DNA of 64,000 nucleotides. It comes from Neptuniibacter pectenicola (GTDB lineage Bacteria; Pseudomonadota; Gammaproteobacteria; Pseudomonadales; Balneatricaceae). Position numbers and translations under genes: made by a program. The notes beneath the pieces are model-generated. The model was not told where the DNA came from and did no database searches. It saw only the letters and a list, made by a program, of their open reading frames with translations. Positions 51,768 to 61,109 of the stretch are shown here, one piece after another. Position 1 is the first letter of the stretch, and each line of letters starts with the position of its first letter. Where the stretch lies: positions 124,001 through 188,000 of the forward strand of contig NZ_LUTS01000007.1 of the NCBI RefSeq assembly GCF_001597735.1, in the 5' to 3' direction.

Positions 51768-51920
51768 ATGACTGAATTAGCAGAGAAACCAACGCAACCT
51801 GCGGACTATGCGTGTTGTGAAAGTGGGTGTTCCCCTTGTGTATGGGATACCTATTATGAGGCGCTAGCTGCTTGGAATGCCCAGCAGGCCGCAAGTAAAA
51901 AAGAAACAAAGAGCGAGTGA
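51768..51920 (+). CDS. Very small oxidoreductase-like domain protein
   Basis: A 50-residue protein (MTELAEKPTQPADYACCESG...) with a Cys-rich core CCESGCSPCVWDTYYEALAA at about residues 16-35. This resembles the short oxidoreductase-like domain family (Oxidored-like, PF09791), in which CxxxCxxCVWDxYYEAL is conserved; function unknown, metal or redox chemistry suspected. GAGGA six bases before ATG 51768 fixes the start; an upstream ATG at 51747 would add seven residues. The next small gene starts 7 bp after its stop. Confidence 0.72.
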   Translation: MTELAEKPTQPADYACCESGCSPCVWDTYYEALAAWNAQQAASKKETKSE

Positions 51921-51927
51921 TAAAGTA

Positions 51928-52086
51928 ATGGGAACGGTTGTCGATATGAATGCTTCCCGAGAGAGGGTAAAGCACAAGCGAAAAGAGGAAAAGTTCGACT
52001 CATTGCAAAAGCGGTTTGAAAAGGCGCTACCTACTGATGAACCGGATCCTAAGCAGAAACTGTTAGATTTATTTAAGAAAAAATAG
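51928..52086 (+). CDS. Small basic protein, unknown
   Basis: A 52-residue highly charged protein (MGTVVDMNASRERVKHKRKE... ending DPKQKLLDLFKKK), probably helical, with many Lys/Arg/Glu. No family recognised. The frame opens further upstream, but ATG 51928 sits 7 bp after the preceding small gene and suggests coupled translation. Its basic, helical nature would suit nucleic-acid or ribosome contact, but that is speculation. Confidence 0.5.
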   Translation: MGTVVDMNASRERVKHKRKEEKFDSLQKRFEKALPTDEPDPKQKLLDLFKKK

Positions 52087-52246
52087 TTTTTATTAAAAAC
52101 CACTTTCCGTCGCTGTCGTCCTGATATGCAACGAGTTAGTGATATTCAGCATAGGGGCTTACCGATTGGGCATGGTTGTCTTTTCCGAAACGACTCCTTT
52201 CCTTGTGTTTTTTAGCACCCGCTATTGTTTTAATTGATCCGTACTT

Positions 52247-52642
52247 TTAAGACCCTTTCGATTTTTGTGCACTACATTCCTTGCATTCACCGTATAAAAT
52301 AAGTTCATGATCCTCAACTGTAAAGCCTTCAGGCATGAAGCTTTCGAAGCCGCCAGGGCATAAACGTACCTCAAATACCTGTTCGCAATATCGACATTGG
52401 AAATGATGGTGGTGTGTATGTGTTTTGATCTCGTATCTTGGATTTTGTCCAGGGAGTAAGACGCTTGTAATCAGATTGTTTGCTTGTAGCCCCTTTAAGT
52501 TTCGATAAACCGTGGCTAATGACATCTTAGGCACAATAACGGAGGCTAAATTCAAAATCTCTTGGGCAAGTAGAGGGCGCTTTGCTTCAGTCAGTACTGT
52601 ACGAATAGCCTCATACTGACGGGTTTTACGTTCAATCGTCAT
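52247..52642 (-). CDS. zur: Fur-family metalloregulator, probably Zur
   Basis: A 131-residue Fur-fold repressor: winged helix (about residues 8-75, SLATVYRNLKGLQANNLI as recognition region), then the metal/dimer domain with HTHHHHFQCRYC (about 75-86) and CKEC near the C-terminus (about 121-124), giving the two CxxC pairs of a structural zinc site. The family covers Fur, Zur, PerR and Mur. Assignment as Zur rests on its divergent position from a COG0523 zinc-chaperone gene and the back-up zinc-enzyme genes behind it. Likely autoregulated through the palindrome at 52729-52750. Confidence 0.75.
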   Translation of the reverse strand: MTIERKTRQYEAIRTVLTEAKRPLLAQEILNLASVIVPKMSLATVYRNLKGLQANNLITSVLLPGQNPRYEIKTHTHHHHFQCRYCEQVFEVRLCPGGFESFMPEGFTVEDHELILYGECKECSAQKSKGS

Positions 52643-52716
52643 TTTTTCCTCGAAATCTAGCTAACAATCACTAAGGGATTTAAACAGAGTGTGATTCTGA
52701 CTGCACGAATAAATTC

Positions 52717-52745
52717 TTGTTAATTATTTAATGATAATGCATTAT
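52717..52745 (+). promoter_or_regulatory. Predicted promoter of the zinc-stress operon
   Basis: TTGTTA (52717-52722), 17-bp spacer, CATTAT (52740-52745). The -10 and half the spacer lie inside the palindrome, so repressor binding would block RNA polymerase. Confidence 0.5.
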
Positions 52746-52750
52746 CATTA
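52729..52750. promoter_or_regulatory. 22-bp perfect palindrome, putative Zur/Fur-family operator
   Basis: Half-sites TAATGATAATG and CATTATCATTA meet without a gap, so the dyad is even (TGATAAT-GC-ATTATCA). It lies between the divergent regulator and GTPase genes, 87 bp from the regulator start and 30 bp from the GTPase start. This exact palindrome is not seen elsewhere in the window. Confidence 0.8.
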
Positions 52751-52779
52751 GCAATAAGAGAAGTGAGGAATTAGTCGAG

Positions 52780-54012
52780 ATGAGTTCTGAAAATATTCAA
52801 GAAAAACGCCTTCCTGTTACGGTTATTTCCGGCTTTCTAGGGGCCGGTAAAACAACCTTACTCAATCACATTCTTAATAATCGTGAGGGGCGCCGTGTTG
52901 CTGTCATTGTTAATGATATGTCGGAGGTCAATATTGATGCAGCGCTTGTGAGAGAGGGAGGTGCCGAACTTTCTCGTACTGAAGAAAAGCTTGTAGAGAT
53001 GAGCAATGGATGTATCTGCTGCACATTAAGAGAAGATCTGTTAGATGAGGTCAGCCGTTTAGCTAAGGAGGCGAGGTTTGATTATCTAGTTATTGAATCT
53101 ACCGGTATATCAGAACCTCTACCGGTTGCAGAGACATTTACCTTTGAGGATGAGGGAGGACAAAGTCTTAATCGCATTGCGCAGTTGGATACGATGGTGA
53201 CTGTGGTCGATGCATTTAATTTTTTACGTGATTACAGCTCACAAGACAGTTTACAGATGCGTGGTGAGTCCCTGGGTGATGAAGATCCACGGACGGTAGT
53301 GGACTTATTGATCGAACAGGTAGAGTTCTGCGATGTCATTGTGCTGAATAAAACCGATTTGATTTCAGCTGACGAGCGGGAGCAACTTGATGCCATTCTC
53401 CGTAGTTTGAATACGCGGGCTCGTATTGAGGTGGCTGAGTATGGAAAGGTCCCACTTGAGCAGGTTTTAGGAACGGGGCTCTTTGATTTTGAACAAGCTT
53501 CATTGGCGCCCGGCTGGCTGAAAGAGATGCGTGGTGAGCATGTTCCAGAAACTGAAGAGTACGGTATTAGCGCTTTTTTATATCAAGGGAGACGGCCCTT
53601 TCACCCTTTAAGGTTTAAAAAATGGGTGGAGAGTGAATGGCCGGGCGTTGTGCGTTCTAAAGGCTATTTCTGGTTGGCTTCTAATCCAACTATAGCGGGT
53701 AGTTGGTCACAAGCTGGGGCCGTTGCCCATCATGGCCCTGCGGGGCGTTGGTGGGTATCTGTACCAATTGATGAGTGGCCTGATGATCCCCAAAGCGTTG
53801 TCTTTATACGCCAGAAATGGGATGAGAATGTCGGTGATGCGCGCCAAGAGATCGTATTAATCGGTATGGATATGGATAAGGATGCGCTTTGTGCGGGTTT
53901 TGATGAATGCCTGCTTACAGATGAAGAGATGGCTTGTGGTCCTGATGCTTGGTCAAGTTGGAAAAATCCTTTTATGAGTTGGCCGCAAGGTGAACAGAAT
54001 GCTTATTCCTAA
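52780..54012 (+). CDS. COG0523 G3E-family GTPase, putative zinc metallochaperone
   Basis: A 410-residue G3E GTPase. Walker A is GFLGAGKTT (G18-T26), the metal-binding CxCC is C78-I-C80-C81 in [14 protein letters not shown], Walker B-like [13 protein letters not shown] follows, and the guanine motif is NKTD (about residue 188). The C-terminal CobW_C domain (about 265-390) includes [16 protein letters not shown]0523 proteins with CxCC, including ZigA and the mammalian ZNG1, deliver zinc to client metalloenzymes under starvation. Its place next to a Fur-family regulator and back-up zinc enzymes supports that role. First gene of the cassette; 169 bp separate it from the carbonic anhydrase. Confidence 0.88.
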   Translation: MSSENIQEKRLPVTVISGFLGAGKTTLLNHILNNREGRRVAVIVNDMSEVNIDAALVREGGAELSRTEEKLVEMSNGCICCTLREDLLDEVSRLAKEARFDYLVIESTGISEPLPVAETFTFEDEGGQSLNRIAQLDTMVTVVDAFNFLRDYSSQDSLQMRGESLGDEDPRTVVDLLIEQVEFCDVIVLNKTDLISADEREQLDAILRSLNTRARIEVAEYGKVPLEQVLGTGLFDFEQASLAPGWLKEMRGEHVPETEEYGISAFLYQGRRPFHPLRFKKWVESEWPGVVRSKGYFWLASNPTIAGSWSQAGAVAHHGPAGRWWVSVPIDEWPDDPQSVVFIRQKWDENVGDARQEIVLIGMDMDKDALCAGFDECLLTDEEMACGPDAWSSWKNPFMSWPQGEQNAYS

Positions 54013-54181
54013 GCACGTCCTATCGCGGGGTTAGCTTATTAAGTGAGGTCGTTTTAGTGGGGCGCTTTGATATGCGGCCTACTATTTATATGGCGTTTAT
54101 TTTATTTCCTCCCTCTTTATGTGGCGATAACAGTATCGTTGTTACGTCATATTTAATTCAAACACTTTTCAGAGAAAAAAT

Positions 54182-54742
54182 ATGATTCGAAAAAATCCCC
54201 GTGGCGATGTACCACAAATACACCCCGATGCTTTTATTGATCCGACAGCGATTATCTGTGGCTTAGTTATCGTTGAAGAAAACGTTTTTATTGGCCCTTA
54301 TGCTGTGATTAGAGCCGACGAGGTTGATGCAAATAATCATATAGAGCCGATCATAATTGGGGCGCATTCTAATATTCAAGATGGGGTTGTGATTCACTCC
54401 AAATCGGGGGCGAAAGTCTCTATAGGGCAACGAACCTCTATTGCTCATCGAGCGATTGTGCACGGGCCTTGTTCTGTAGGAAGCGGTGTATTTATCGGTT
54501 TTAACTCAGTGTTATTTAATTGCACGGTGGAAACAGGTTGTGTGGTTCGGCACAACGCTGTAGTCGATGGGTGCCACCTTCCAGCTGGCTTCTATGTGCG
54601 TTCTACTGAGCGAATAGGTGCAGAAACTGATCTTACTTCTCTACCGCAGGTTTCCGTGGCGGCAAGTGAATTTTCCGAAGATGTCGCACGTACCAATAAT
54701 GAGTTGGTTATGGGTTATAAGCGAATTCAGAACGAGTTTTAA
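54182..54742 (+). CDS. Gamma-class carbonic anhydrase-like hexapeptide-repeat protein
   Basis: A 186-residue left-handed beta-helix protein. The three metal-binding histidines of gamma-carbonic anhydrases can be assigned: H72 (VVIHS), H89 and H94 (AHRAIVH). The gamma class can use Fe2+ or Co2+ as well as Zn2+, so in this setting it plausibly replaces zinc-dependent beta-carbonic anhydrase. It ends three bases before thrS, so the two are co-transcribed. Weak ribosome site. Activity is inferred; some relatives are inactive or act on other substrates. Confidence 0.82.
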   Translation: MIRKNPRGDVPQIHPDAFIDPTAIICGLVIVEENVFIGPYAVIRADEVDANNHIEPIIIGAHSNIQDGVVIHSKSGAKVSIGQRTSIAHRAIVHGPCSVGSGVFIGFNSVLFNCTVETGCVVRHNAVVDGCHLPAGFYVRSTERIGAETDLTSLPQVSVAASEFSEDVARTNNELVMGYKRIQNEF

Positions 54743-54745
54743 TCT

Positions 54746-56737
54746 ATGCAGTCCGTTAATATCACGCTGCCCGATGGGGCAATAAAATGTTTTGATAAAC
54801 CGGTTACCTCTTTGGATGTAGCCTTATCGATTAGCAAAGGCCTTGCTGAGAATGTCATAGCGGCCAAGGTCAATAATAGATTGATGGACCTAAGTGATCC
54901 TATTGATGTTGATGCCGAGGTACAACTGATTACAGTACGCGATGGTGAGGGGGTAGAGATTATCCGTCACTCTTGTGCGCATCTTATAGGTCATGCAGTT
55001 AAGCAGCTTTACCCTTCAGCCCAAATGGTTATTGGGCCTGTGATCGATGATGGCTTTTACTATGATATAGCGTTTGAGCGGCCGTTTACGCCTGAAGATC
55101 TTAATGCTATTGAACAGCGTATGGGTGAACTGATTACTAAACAATATGATGTTGTTAAACGTCGCTTACCTCGTGAAGAGGTTGTAAATATTTTCATGGA
55201 GCGGCAAGAGTCATATAAGCTGCGTCTGATAGAGGATATGCCGGAGGAACACGCTTTTGGCCTCTATTTTCATGAAGAATATATAGATATGTGCCGTGGG
55301 CCACATGTGCCTAATACCCGTTTTTTAAAACACTTTAAGCTGACTAAGTTATCAGGTGCTTATTGGCGCGGCGATGCTAACAACGAGCAGCTCCAGCGTA
55401 TCTATGGTACGGCATGGGCCAATAAAAAAGCACTCTCTGCATATTTGCATCGTATAGAAGCAGCGGAGAAGCGTAATCATCGTAAATTAGGTCGTGAGTT
55501 GGATCTATTCCACTTTCAAGAAGAAGCGCCAGGGGCTGTGTTTTGGCACGCCAAAGGGTGGACGCTCTTTCAGCAGCTTATTGATTATATGCGTTACTGC
55601 CAGCAACAAGCAGGTTACGTTGAGGTGAGTTCACCGGACGTAATGGATAGAGGTTTGTGGGAGCAGTCAGGTCATTGGCAGAACTATCGTGATCACATGT
55701 ACACAACCGAAACTCAAGATGGAAAAGTACTCGCGCTTAAACCGATGAACTGCCCTGGTAGTATTTTGATGTATCGCCACGGGTTTAAAAGCTACCGAGA
55801 TCTGCCCATTCGGATGGGTGAGTTTGGTAAGGTGCATCGCTATGAACCTTCTGGTGCACTTCATGGTTTGTTGCGCGTTAGACACTTTACGCAGGATGAT
55901 GCTCACATCTACTGCACACCTGAACAGGTTAAAGATGAGTGCCAATCTGTTGTGCGACTTGTGTTGGATATCTATAGTCATTTTGGTTTTAACGATATAC
56001 GCATTAAATTGTCTACACGTCCAGAAAACCGTATCGGCACAGATGAAACATGGGACTTTCTTGAAGGTGCATTAACCCAGACCTTAGAGGCGATGGAACT
56101 TGGCTTTCAGGTCAATCAAGGGGAGGGTGCATTTTATGGTCCAAAACTAGAGTTTGTTCTTAGAGATGCTATTGGCCGTGATTGGCAGTGCGGTACGTTG
56201 CAGGTGGATATGAATCTGCCTGAACGCTTTGCATTAGACTATATTGACGAAGAGGGGCAGCGCAAACATCCCATCTTGCTTCACCGAGCTCTATTTGGTT
56301 CTTTAGAGCGCTTTACCGGTATTTTGTTAGAGCATCATGAAGGTAAATTACCCTATTGGTTGGCACCGGTTCAGGTTGTAATTCTGTCGATTACTGATGA
56401 GCATGTAGATTACGCACAAACGGTTGGGCAGTGGTTATCCCTTGAAGGGGTGCGTACTGAAGTGGATAGCCGGAAAGAAAAAATAGGCTATAAAATACGA
56501 GAGAGAACGCTACAGCGCATCCCTTTCATGTTTGTCGTTGGAGCGAAAGAACGCGATACTTGTTCCGTTTCAATACGAAGCCGTGATGACCAAGAGCTAG
56601 GTATTTTCTCGCTTGCTGATGCATTAAGTTTTTTGCGTCGTGAATGCGCTCCGCCTTACCAGGTCGCACAAGAGCAGTTATTAGCGTCACTTCATGAAAC
56701 CTTGCGCTTGGATTCCTCAAGTGAGGCGTTGATATGA
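54746..56737 (+). CDS. thrS: Threonyl-tRNA synthetase, probable zinc-starvation paralogue
   Basis: A full-length 663-residue class II ThrRS: TGS domain (1-60), editing domain with HSCAH (about 75) and CRGPHVP (about 184), catalytic core and anticodon-binding domain from about 540. The zinc ligands that bind threonine are conserved at C336 (MNCPG), H387 (DDAHIYC) and H513 (LLHRA), two residues offset from E. coli C334/H385/H511. It is not linked to infC-rpmI-rplT, the usual housekeeping site, but lies in the cassette, overlapping the dihydroorotase gene by ATGA. I infer it is a second copy with different zinc affinity; whether a housekeeping thrS exists elsewhere is unseen. Confidence 0.9.
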   Translation: MQSVNITLPDGAIKCFDKPVTSLDVALSISKGLAENVIAAKVNNRLMDLSDPIDVDAEVQLITVRDGEGVEIIRHSCAHLIGHAVKQLYPSAQMVIGPVIDDGFYYDIAFERPFTPEDLNAIEQRMGELITKQYDVVKRRLPREEVVNIFMERQESYKLRLIEDMPEEHAFGLYFHEEYIDMCRGPHVPNTRFLKHFKLTKLSGAYWRGDANNEQLQRIYGTAWANKKALSAYLHRIEAAEKRNHRKLGRELDLFHFQEEAPGAVFWHAKGWTLFQQLIDYMRYCQQQAGYVEVSSPDVMDRGLWEQSGHWQNYRDHMYTTETQDGKVLALKPMNCPGSILMYRHGFKSYRDLPIRMGEFGKVHRYEPSGALHGLLRVRHFTQDDAHIYCTPEQVKDECQSVVRLVLDIYSHFGFNDIRIKLSTRPENRIGTDETWDFLEGALTQTLEAMELGFQVNQGEGAFYGPKLEFVLRDAIGRDWQCGTLQVDMNLPERFALDYIDEEGQRKHPILLHRALFGSLERFTGILLEHHEGKLPYWLAPVQVVILSITDEHVDYAQTVGQWLSLEGVRTEVDSRKEKIGYKIRERTLQRIPFMFVVGAKERDTCSVSIRSRDDQELGIFSLADALSFLRRECAPPYQVAQEQLLASLHETLRLDSSSEALI

Positions 56738-58104
56738 AAAGAGCGACCGGACAATCAGAGCGCCTTAATAGCCAGCATGCCGATCTATTGATTTTGGGGG
56801 GTGTGGTTATGACGCCCAATGGTGCTGAACAAGTAGATATCGCAAGTTCCTGCGGGGTTATTGTTGCTTTAGGTGACTTAAAGGGGAGGTGGCAAGCCGA
56901 CAACGTCATAAATGCACAAGGTTTGCATGTGTTGCCAGGCGTGATTGATAGCCAAGTGCATTTCCGCGAACCTGGACTCTCCCATAAAGAAGATATTGAA
57001 AGCGGCTCTCGTGGCGCTGTTTTGGGAGGCGTTACCGGTTTTTTTGAGATGCCAAATACTGACCCGCTCACACTTTGGGATACAGATCTTCAGGCGAAGT
57101 TGGATGCTGCGGAAGCTAAAGCATGGTGCGATTACGCATTTTATATGGGGGGTTCCGCTGTTAATGCCGAGCAGTTAGGTAGGCTAGAAAACCTGCCTGG
57201 ATGTGCAGGTGTGAAAGTATTTATGGGGAGCTCGTTTGGTGATTTGCTGGCTGATGAAGATAAAGTACTACGTAATATCCTATCTCATGGGCACCGCCGT
57301 ATGGCTGTTCATGCAGAAGACGAGGCAAGGCTAATTGATCGTAAGTCGATCGTCGAGGCCAGTGGTAATGTCTGTCAGCATCATGAGTGGCGAGATGTTG
57401 AAAGTGCTTTAAAAGCAACTCAACGTATTGTCGCATTAGCGGAAGAAAGCGGGCGTCGATTACATCTCCTCCATGTATCAACGGCCGATGAGATGCGATT
57501 TCTGGCGCGGCATAAACGCCATGTTACCGTGGAAGTGACCCCGCATCACCTATCTATGGTTGCGCCTGATTGTTATAAAACGCTGGGAAGTTTGGCGCAA
57601 ATGAACCCTCCTATACGTGAGCTAGAGCACCAAGAGGCATTATGGGAAGGTATTCAAAATGGCACAGTGGATGTGATCGGCAGTGATCATGCGCCTCATA
57701 CATTAGAGGAGAAATTAAGGCCTTATCCTCAATCCCCAAGCGGGATGACAGGTGTGCAAACGTTATTACCTTTAATGTTAAATCATCTGCATGAAGGTCG
57801 ATTAACACTTCAGCGGCTGGTGGATTTAACCAGTGCAGGCCCCGCCCGTATTTTTGGTATTACGGGGAAGGGGCGTATAGCGTTAGGTTTTGATGCGGAC
57901 TTAACTTTAGTGGACCTTAATGCTCAACGTATTATTAGTAATGAGTGGATTGCGAGCCGAAGTGGTTGGACGCCTTATCATGGCAAAAAGATTAGGGGTT
58001 GGCCTATTCATACCGTTGTGAGGGGGAAGGTCATTGTAAGAGATGAGGTTTTAGTCGGGGAGCCACAAGGGAAGGCGATGGCGTTTCTTGAGGTAGTAGA
58101 TTAA
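56734..58104 (+). CDS. pyrC: Type I dihydroorotase paralogue with altered metal site
   Basis: A 456-residue amidohydrolase of the type I dihydroorotase group, unlike the ~348-residue type II PyrC usual in gammaproteobacteria. The first metal motif, normally DxHxH, reads [12 protein letters not shown]74 replaces the first His and H76 remains. The bridging Lys (K161 in GVKVFMGSS), H193 (AVHAED), H247 (LLHVST) and catalytic D318 (IGSDHAPH) are kept. It should interconvert carbamoyl-aspartate and dihydroorotate. Loss of one alpha-site ligand suggests operation with fewer or different metals, sensible under zinc shortage. Last gene of the cassette, closed by a strong terminator. Confidence 0.88.
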   Translation: MKRATGQSERLNSQHADLLILGGVVMTPNGAEQVDIASSCGVIVALGDLKGRWQADNVINAQGLHVLPGVIDSQVHFREPGLSHKEDIESGSRGAVLGGVTGFFEMPNTDPLTLWDTDLQAKLDAAEAKAWCDYAFYMGGSAVNAEQLGRLENLPGCAGVKVFMGSSFGDLLADEDKVLRNILSHGHRRMAVHAEDEARLIDRKSIVEASGNVCQHHEWRDVESALKATQRIVALAEESGRRLHLLHVSTADEMRFLARHKRHVTVEVTPHHLSMVAPDCYKTLGSLAQMNPPIRELEHQEALWEGIQNGTVDVIGSDHAPHTLEEKLRPYPQSPSGMTGVQTLLPLMLNHLHEGRLTLQRLVDLTSAGPARIFGITGKGRIALGFDADLTLVDLNAQRIISNEWIASRSGWTPYHGKKIRGWPIHTVVRGKVIVRDEVLVGEPQGKAMAFLEVVD

Positions 58105-58136
58105 ACGGGTAGTAAGAACGACGTCATTTCATCGAC

Positions 58137-58168
58137 AAAAAAAACGGGGCTATTAAGCCCCGTTTTTT
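58137..58168. terminator. Bidirectional terminator between the zinc cassette and rne
   Basis: Stem AAAAAAACGGGGC / GCCCCGTTTTTT with a 6-nt loop and runs of A and T on either side. Confidence 0.92.
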
Positions 58169-58181
58169 ATTTTAAGCGTTT

Positions 58182-61109
58182 CTAGCTATCAGCTTTGCTT
58201 TCTTGGCGCTTACGTAGCTCGCGAGGGTCGTTAGGTGCGCGGCGTGTTCTACGCTTGCGTACGGGGGCTTCCTCTTGAACTTTTGCGCTTTCAGTAACGG
58301 CTTCGCTAGCGGTTTCAGTAGCGGTTTCGCTGGCTGTTTCAGTAACGGCTTCGTTAGCAGTTTCAGCTACGACTTCGTTAGCAGTTTCAGCTACGACTTC
58401 GTTAGCAGTTTCAGCTACGACTTCGTTAGCTGTTTCAGTAACGACTTCGCTGGCTGTCTCAGTAACGGCTTCACTAGCTGTCTCAGGAACGACTTCGTTA
58501 GCAGTTTCAGTAACGGCTTCGCTGGCTGCTTCAGTAACGGCTTCGCTGGCTGCTTCAGTAGCGGCTTCACTAGCTGTTTCAGTAACGGCTTCGTTAGCAG
58601 TTTCAGCTACGACTTCGTTGGCTGTTTCAGTAGCGGCTTCGCTGGCTGCTTCAGTAACGACTTCGTTAGCTGTTTCAGTAGCGGTTTCGTTGTCTGCTTC
58701 AGTAACGACTTCGTTAGCTGTTTCAGTAACGGTTTCGTTAGCAGTTTCAGCTACGGCTTCGCTAGCTGTTTCAGCAACAGCATCGTTAGCAGTTTCAGTA
58801 ACGGCTTCGCTTGCCGCTGTTACGTCAGTGCTAGTCGTGCTTGTATCTTGCAGTGTTTCAGTTACGGACGTGTTTACGTCAGCGGTTTCAGCAGAGTTTG
58901 CTTCTTCGCTTGTACGTTCCGACGTGGCTGTTTGCTGAACGGGGTTTGAGCGTGTTGCTGTGCGTTCAGTAGGGCGACGACGACGACCGCGACGGCGTGG
59001 GTTACGTGGTAACTCTTCGCTATCAGCTGATGCGTTGTTGTTTGTGTTGCGCTCTTCAGTGTTGCGGCTATTATCGCTCGCATCCTGTTCAGATTTACGC
59101 TTACGGCGTCTACGCTTTGGTTTCTCATCAGAAGTCGTTGGTAAAGGCTGATCAGGCTCAGGCTTAACGGTAATGATCTCATCATTTTGTTTTTGCGCGC
59201 CTCTAGGCTTGCGATCATTGTCACGACGACGACGTTTGTTGCGGCCGTTTTCGTTGCGATCACCACGGTCATTATTCCGCTTGCTCTTAGGCTTAGGTGT
59301 TTCTTCTTTTTTCACCGGTGCTTTTGGCTTAGGCTGCTCGGCGCTACCGAAGATATTTTTAATAAATTCGATAATCCGTTCAACGACACCTTGTTCTGCG
59401 GGTGCTTTACCGGCTGCATTTGCAGGCTTGTTTGCCACTGCGTTGTTCGCACTTGCGTTTTGTGTGGCACTGGCCTCTGCAGCAGGTGCTGGAGCTGGTG
59501 TCGATGGCGCAACAGTGCGCACAGCTGCTTGTTCGCGAAGGACGACCGTTTGAGCGGTTGCTGAGGCTTCAATAGGCTCATCGTTCGTTGGTTCTGGCTG
59601 CATTGTGTAGCTTGCATCGTTTGTGGTGGCAACGGTGTTGTCATCACGTAAACGAACGACTTCATAGTGCGGTGTTTCCATATTTGGATTAGGCACAATA
59701 ACAACACGAACGCTTTGACGTACTTCAATATCATGTACAGCGTGGCGTTTTTCGTTAAGTAGGTAAGTGGCAACGGTGACCGGCAGAATCGCTCTAATTT
59801 GTGCGGTTCTGTCTTTGCCTGATTCCTCTTCGATCAATCGTAGGATTGATAGGGCGAGGGATTCAGTGTCGCGTATAGTGCCTTGTCCGCTACAGCGAGG
59901 GCAAACCACGCCGCGAGTTTCAGCAAGAGAAGGGCGTAAACGCTGGCGAGACATTTCAAGTAGACCAAAGCGAGAGATGCGGCCCATTTGTACACGCGCT
60001 CGATCTAACTTAAGTGCATCACGTAAGCGGTTTTCTACTTCGCGTTGGTTTTTAATCGGTGTCATATCGATAAAGTCGATAACAACAAGTCCACCAATAT
60101 CCCTAAGGCGAAGCTGGCGAGCAATTTCGTCTGCGGCTTCAAGGTTGGTTTGTACTGCGGTTTCTTCAATATCGCCGCCACGGGTTGCGCGTGCAGAGTT
60201 GATATCAATAGAAACTAGGGCTTCTGTTGGATCGATAACGATTGAGCCGCCAGAGGGTAGTGTGACTTCCCGTTGGAATGCCGTTTCAATTTGCGCTTCA
60301 ATCTGGAATCGGTTGAATAGAGGCGTTTGCTCTGCGTAAAGACGGATTTTGCTTTCGTAGGTTGGCATAACCTGTTTTACAAAGTTACGCGCATCTTCGA
60401 ATACTTCGGGATCATCAATCAGTACTTCGCCAATATCTGAGCGAAGGTAATCACGTACCGCACGAATAACAACATTGCTTTCTTGGTAGATTAAGAAAGG
60501 TGCTGATTTTTCGTCGGATGCTTGGGTGATCGCTGTCCAAAGGGTTTTTAAGTATTCAAAATCCCATTGAAGCTCTTCACTGCTGCGGCCAACGCCAGCA
60601 GTACGCACGATGATGCCCATCTGTTTAGGTACATTAACACCAGCAAGCGCTTCTTTAAGTTGTGTGCGCTCATCACCTTCGATGCGACGGGAGATACCGC
60701 CAGCTCTAGGGTTATTTGGCATTAAAACTAAATAACGACCGGCTAGGCTAATAAAGGTTGTGAGTGCAGCGCCTTTGTTGCCGCGCTCCTCTTTATCAAC
60801 CTGAACAATAACTTCAGTGCCTTCTCTCAATACTTCTTTAATGCTTGGGCGAGAACCGCGGCTTGGTGGCTGCGTGAAGTACTCTTTAGAGATCTCTTTT
60901 AGTGGTAGGAAACCATGACGTTCTGATCCGTAGTCAACGAATGCAGCTTCAAGGCTGGGCTCGATACGTGTGATCTTGCCTTTATATATGTTGGCTTTTT
61001 TCTGTTCACGTGATCCAGATTCAATATCTAGGTCATACAGGCGCTGTCCATCAACCAGCGCTACGCGCAACTCTTCAGGTTGAGTTGCGTTGATAAGCAT
61101 TCTTTTCAT
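58182..61109 (-). CDS. rne: Ribonuclease E
   Basis: A 975-residue endoribonuclease and degradosome scaffold. The catalytic half starts [20 protein letters not shown] and has the S1 domain (about 35-120), DNase I-like active site around [20 protein letters not shown] (Asp about 303) and [12 protein letters not shown] (Asp about 346), and the Zn-link CPRCSGQG (about 404-411). The C-terminal half is disordered: proline/alanine linker, arginine-rich RNA-binding blocks ([20 protein letters not shown]), then 22 acidic octapeptide repeats, and a basic end with APNDPREL, the NDPR motif also found in Pseudomonas. Leader described separately. Confidence 0.96.
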   Translation of the reverse strand: MKRMLINATQPEELRVALVDGQRLYDLDIESGSREQKKANIYKGKITRIEPSLEAAFVDYGSERHGFLPLKEISKEYFTQPPSRGSRPSIKEVLREGTEVIVQVDKEERGNKGAALTTFISLAGRYLVLMPNNPRAGGISRRIEGDERTQLKEALAGVNVPKQMGIIVRTAGVGRSSEELQWDFEYLKTLWTAITQASDEKSAPFLIYQESNVVIRAVRDYLRSDIGEVLIDDPEVFEDARNFVKQVMPTYESKIRLYAEQTPLFNRFQIEAQIETAFQREVTLPSGGSIVIDPTEALVSIDINSARATRGGDIEETAVQTNLEAADEIARQLRLRDIGGLVVIDFIDMTPIKNQREVENRLRDALKLDRARVQMGRISRFGLLEMSRQRLRPSLAETRGVVCPRCSGQGTIRDTESLALSILRLIEEESGKDRTAQIRAILPVTVATYLLNEKRHAVHDIEVRQSVRVVIVPNPNMETPHYEVVRLRDDNTVATTNDASYTMQPEPTNDEPIEASATAQTVVLREQAAVRTVAPSTPAPAPAAEASATQNASANNAVANKPANAAGKAPAEQGVVERIIEFIKNIFGSAEQPKPKAPVKKEETPKPKSKRNNDRGDRNENGRNKRRRRDNDRKPRGAQKQNDEIITVKPEPDQPLPTTSDEKPKRRRRKRKSEQDASDNSRNTEERNTNNNASADSEELPRNPRRRGRRRRPTERTATRSNPVQQTATSERTSEEANSAETADVNTSVTETLQDTSTTSTDVTAASEAVTETANDAVAETASEAVAETANETVTETANEVVTEADNETATETANEVVTEAASEAATETANEVVAETANEAVTETASEAATEAASEAVTEAASEAVTETANEVVPETASEAVTETASEVVTETANEVVAETANEVVAETANEVVAETANEAVTETASETATETASEAVTESAKVQEEAPVRKRRTRRAPNDPRELRKRQESKADS
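58287..58814 (-). repeat. 22 tandem 24-bp repeats in the rne C-terminal region
   Basis: Encodes residues about 766-941 of RNase E as 22 consecutive octapeptides of the form A-[SN]-E-x-[VA]-x-E-[TA]. Some adjacent units are identical in protein (three ANEVVAET in a row), others vary at positions 2, 4 and 6, implying expansion by slippage or recombination. Confidence 0.95.

Noticed and set aside
54134-54150. TAACA...TGTTA dyad as a second Zur site
   Set aside because: Short arms, imperfect surroundings and no likeness to the 22-bp palindrome; kept only as a remark.
58275-58949. 224-residue open frame on the plus strand rich in Phe, Ser, Gly and Cys
   Set aside because: It is the antisense shadow of the 24-bp repeats in rne; its regular composition is produced by the repeat, and there is no ribosome site.
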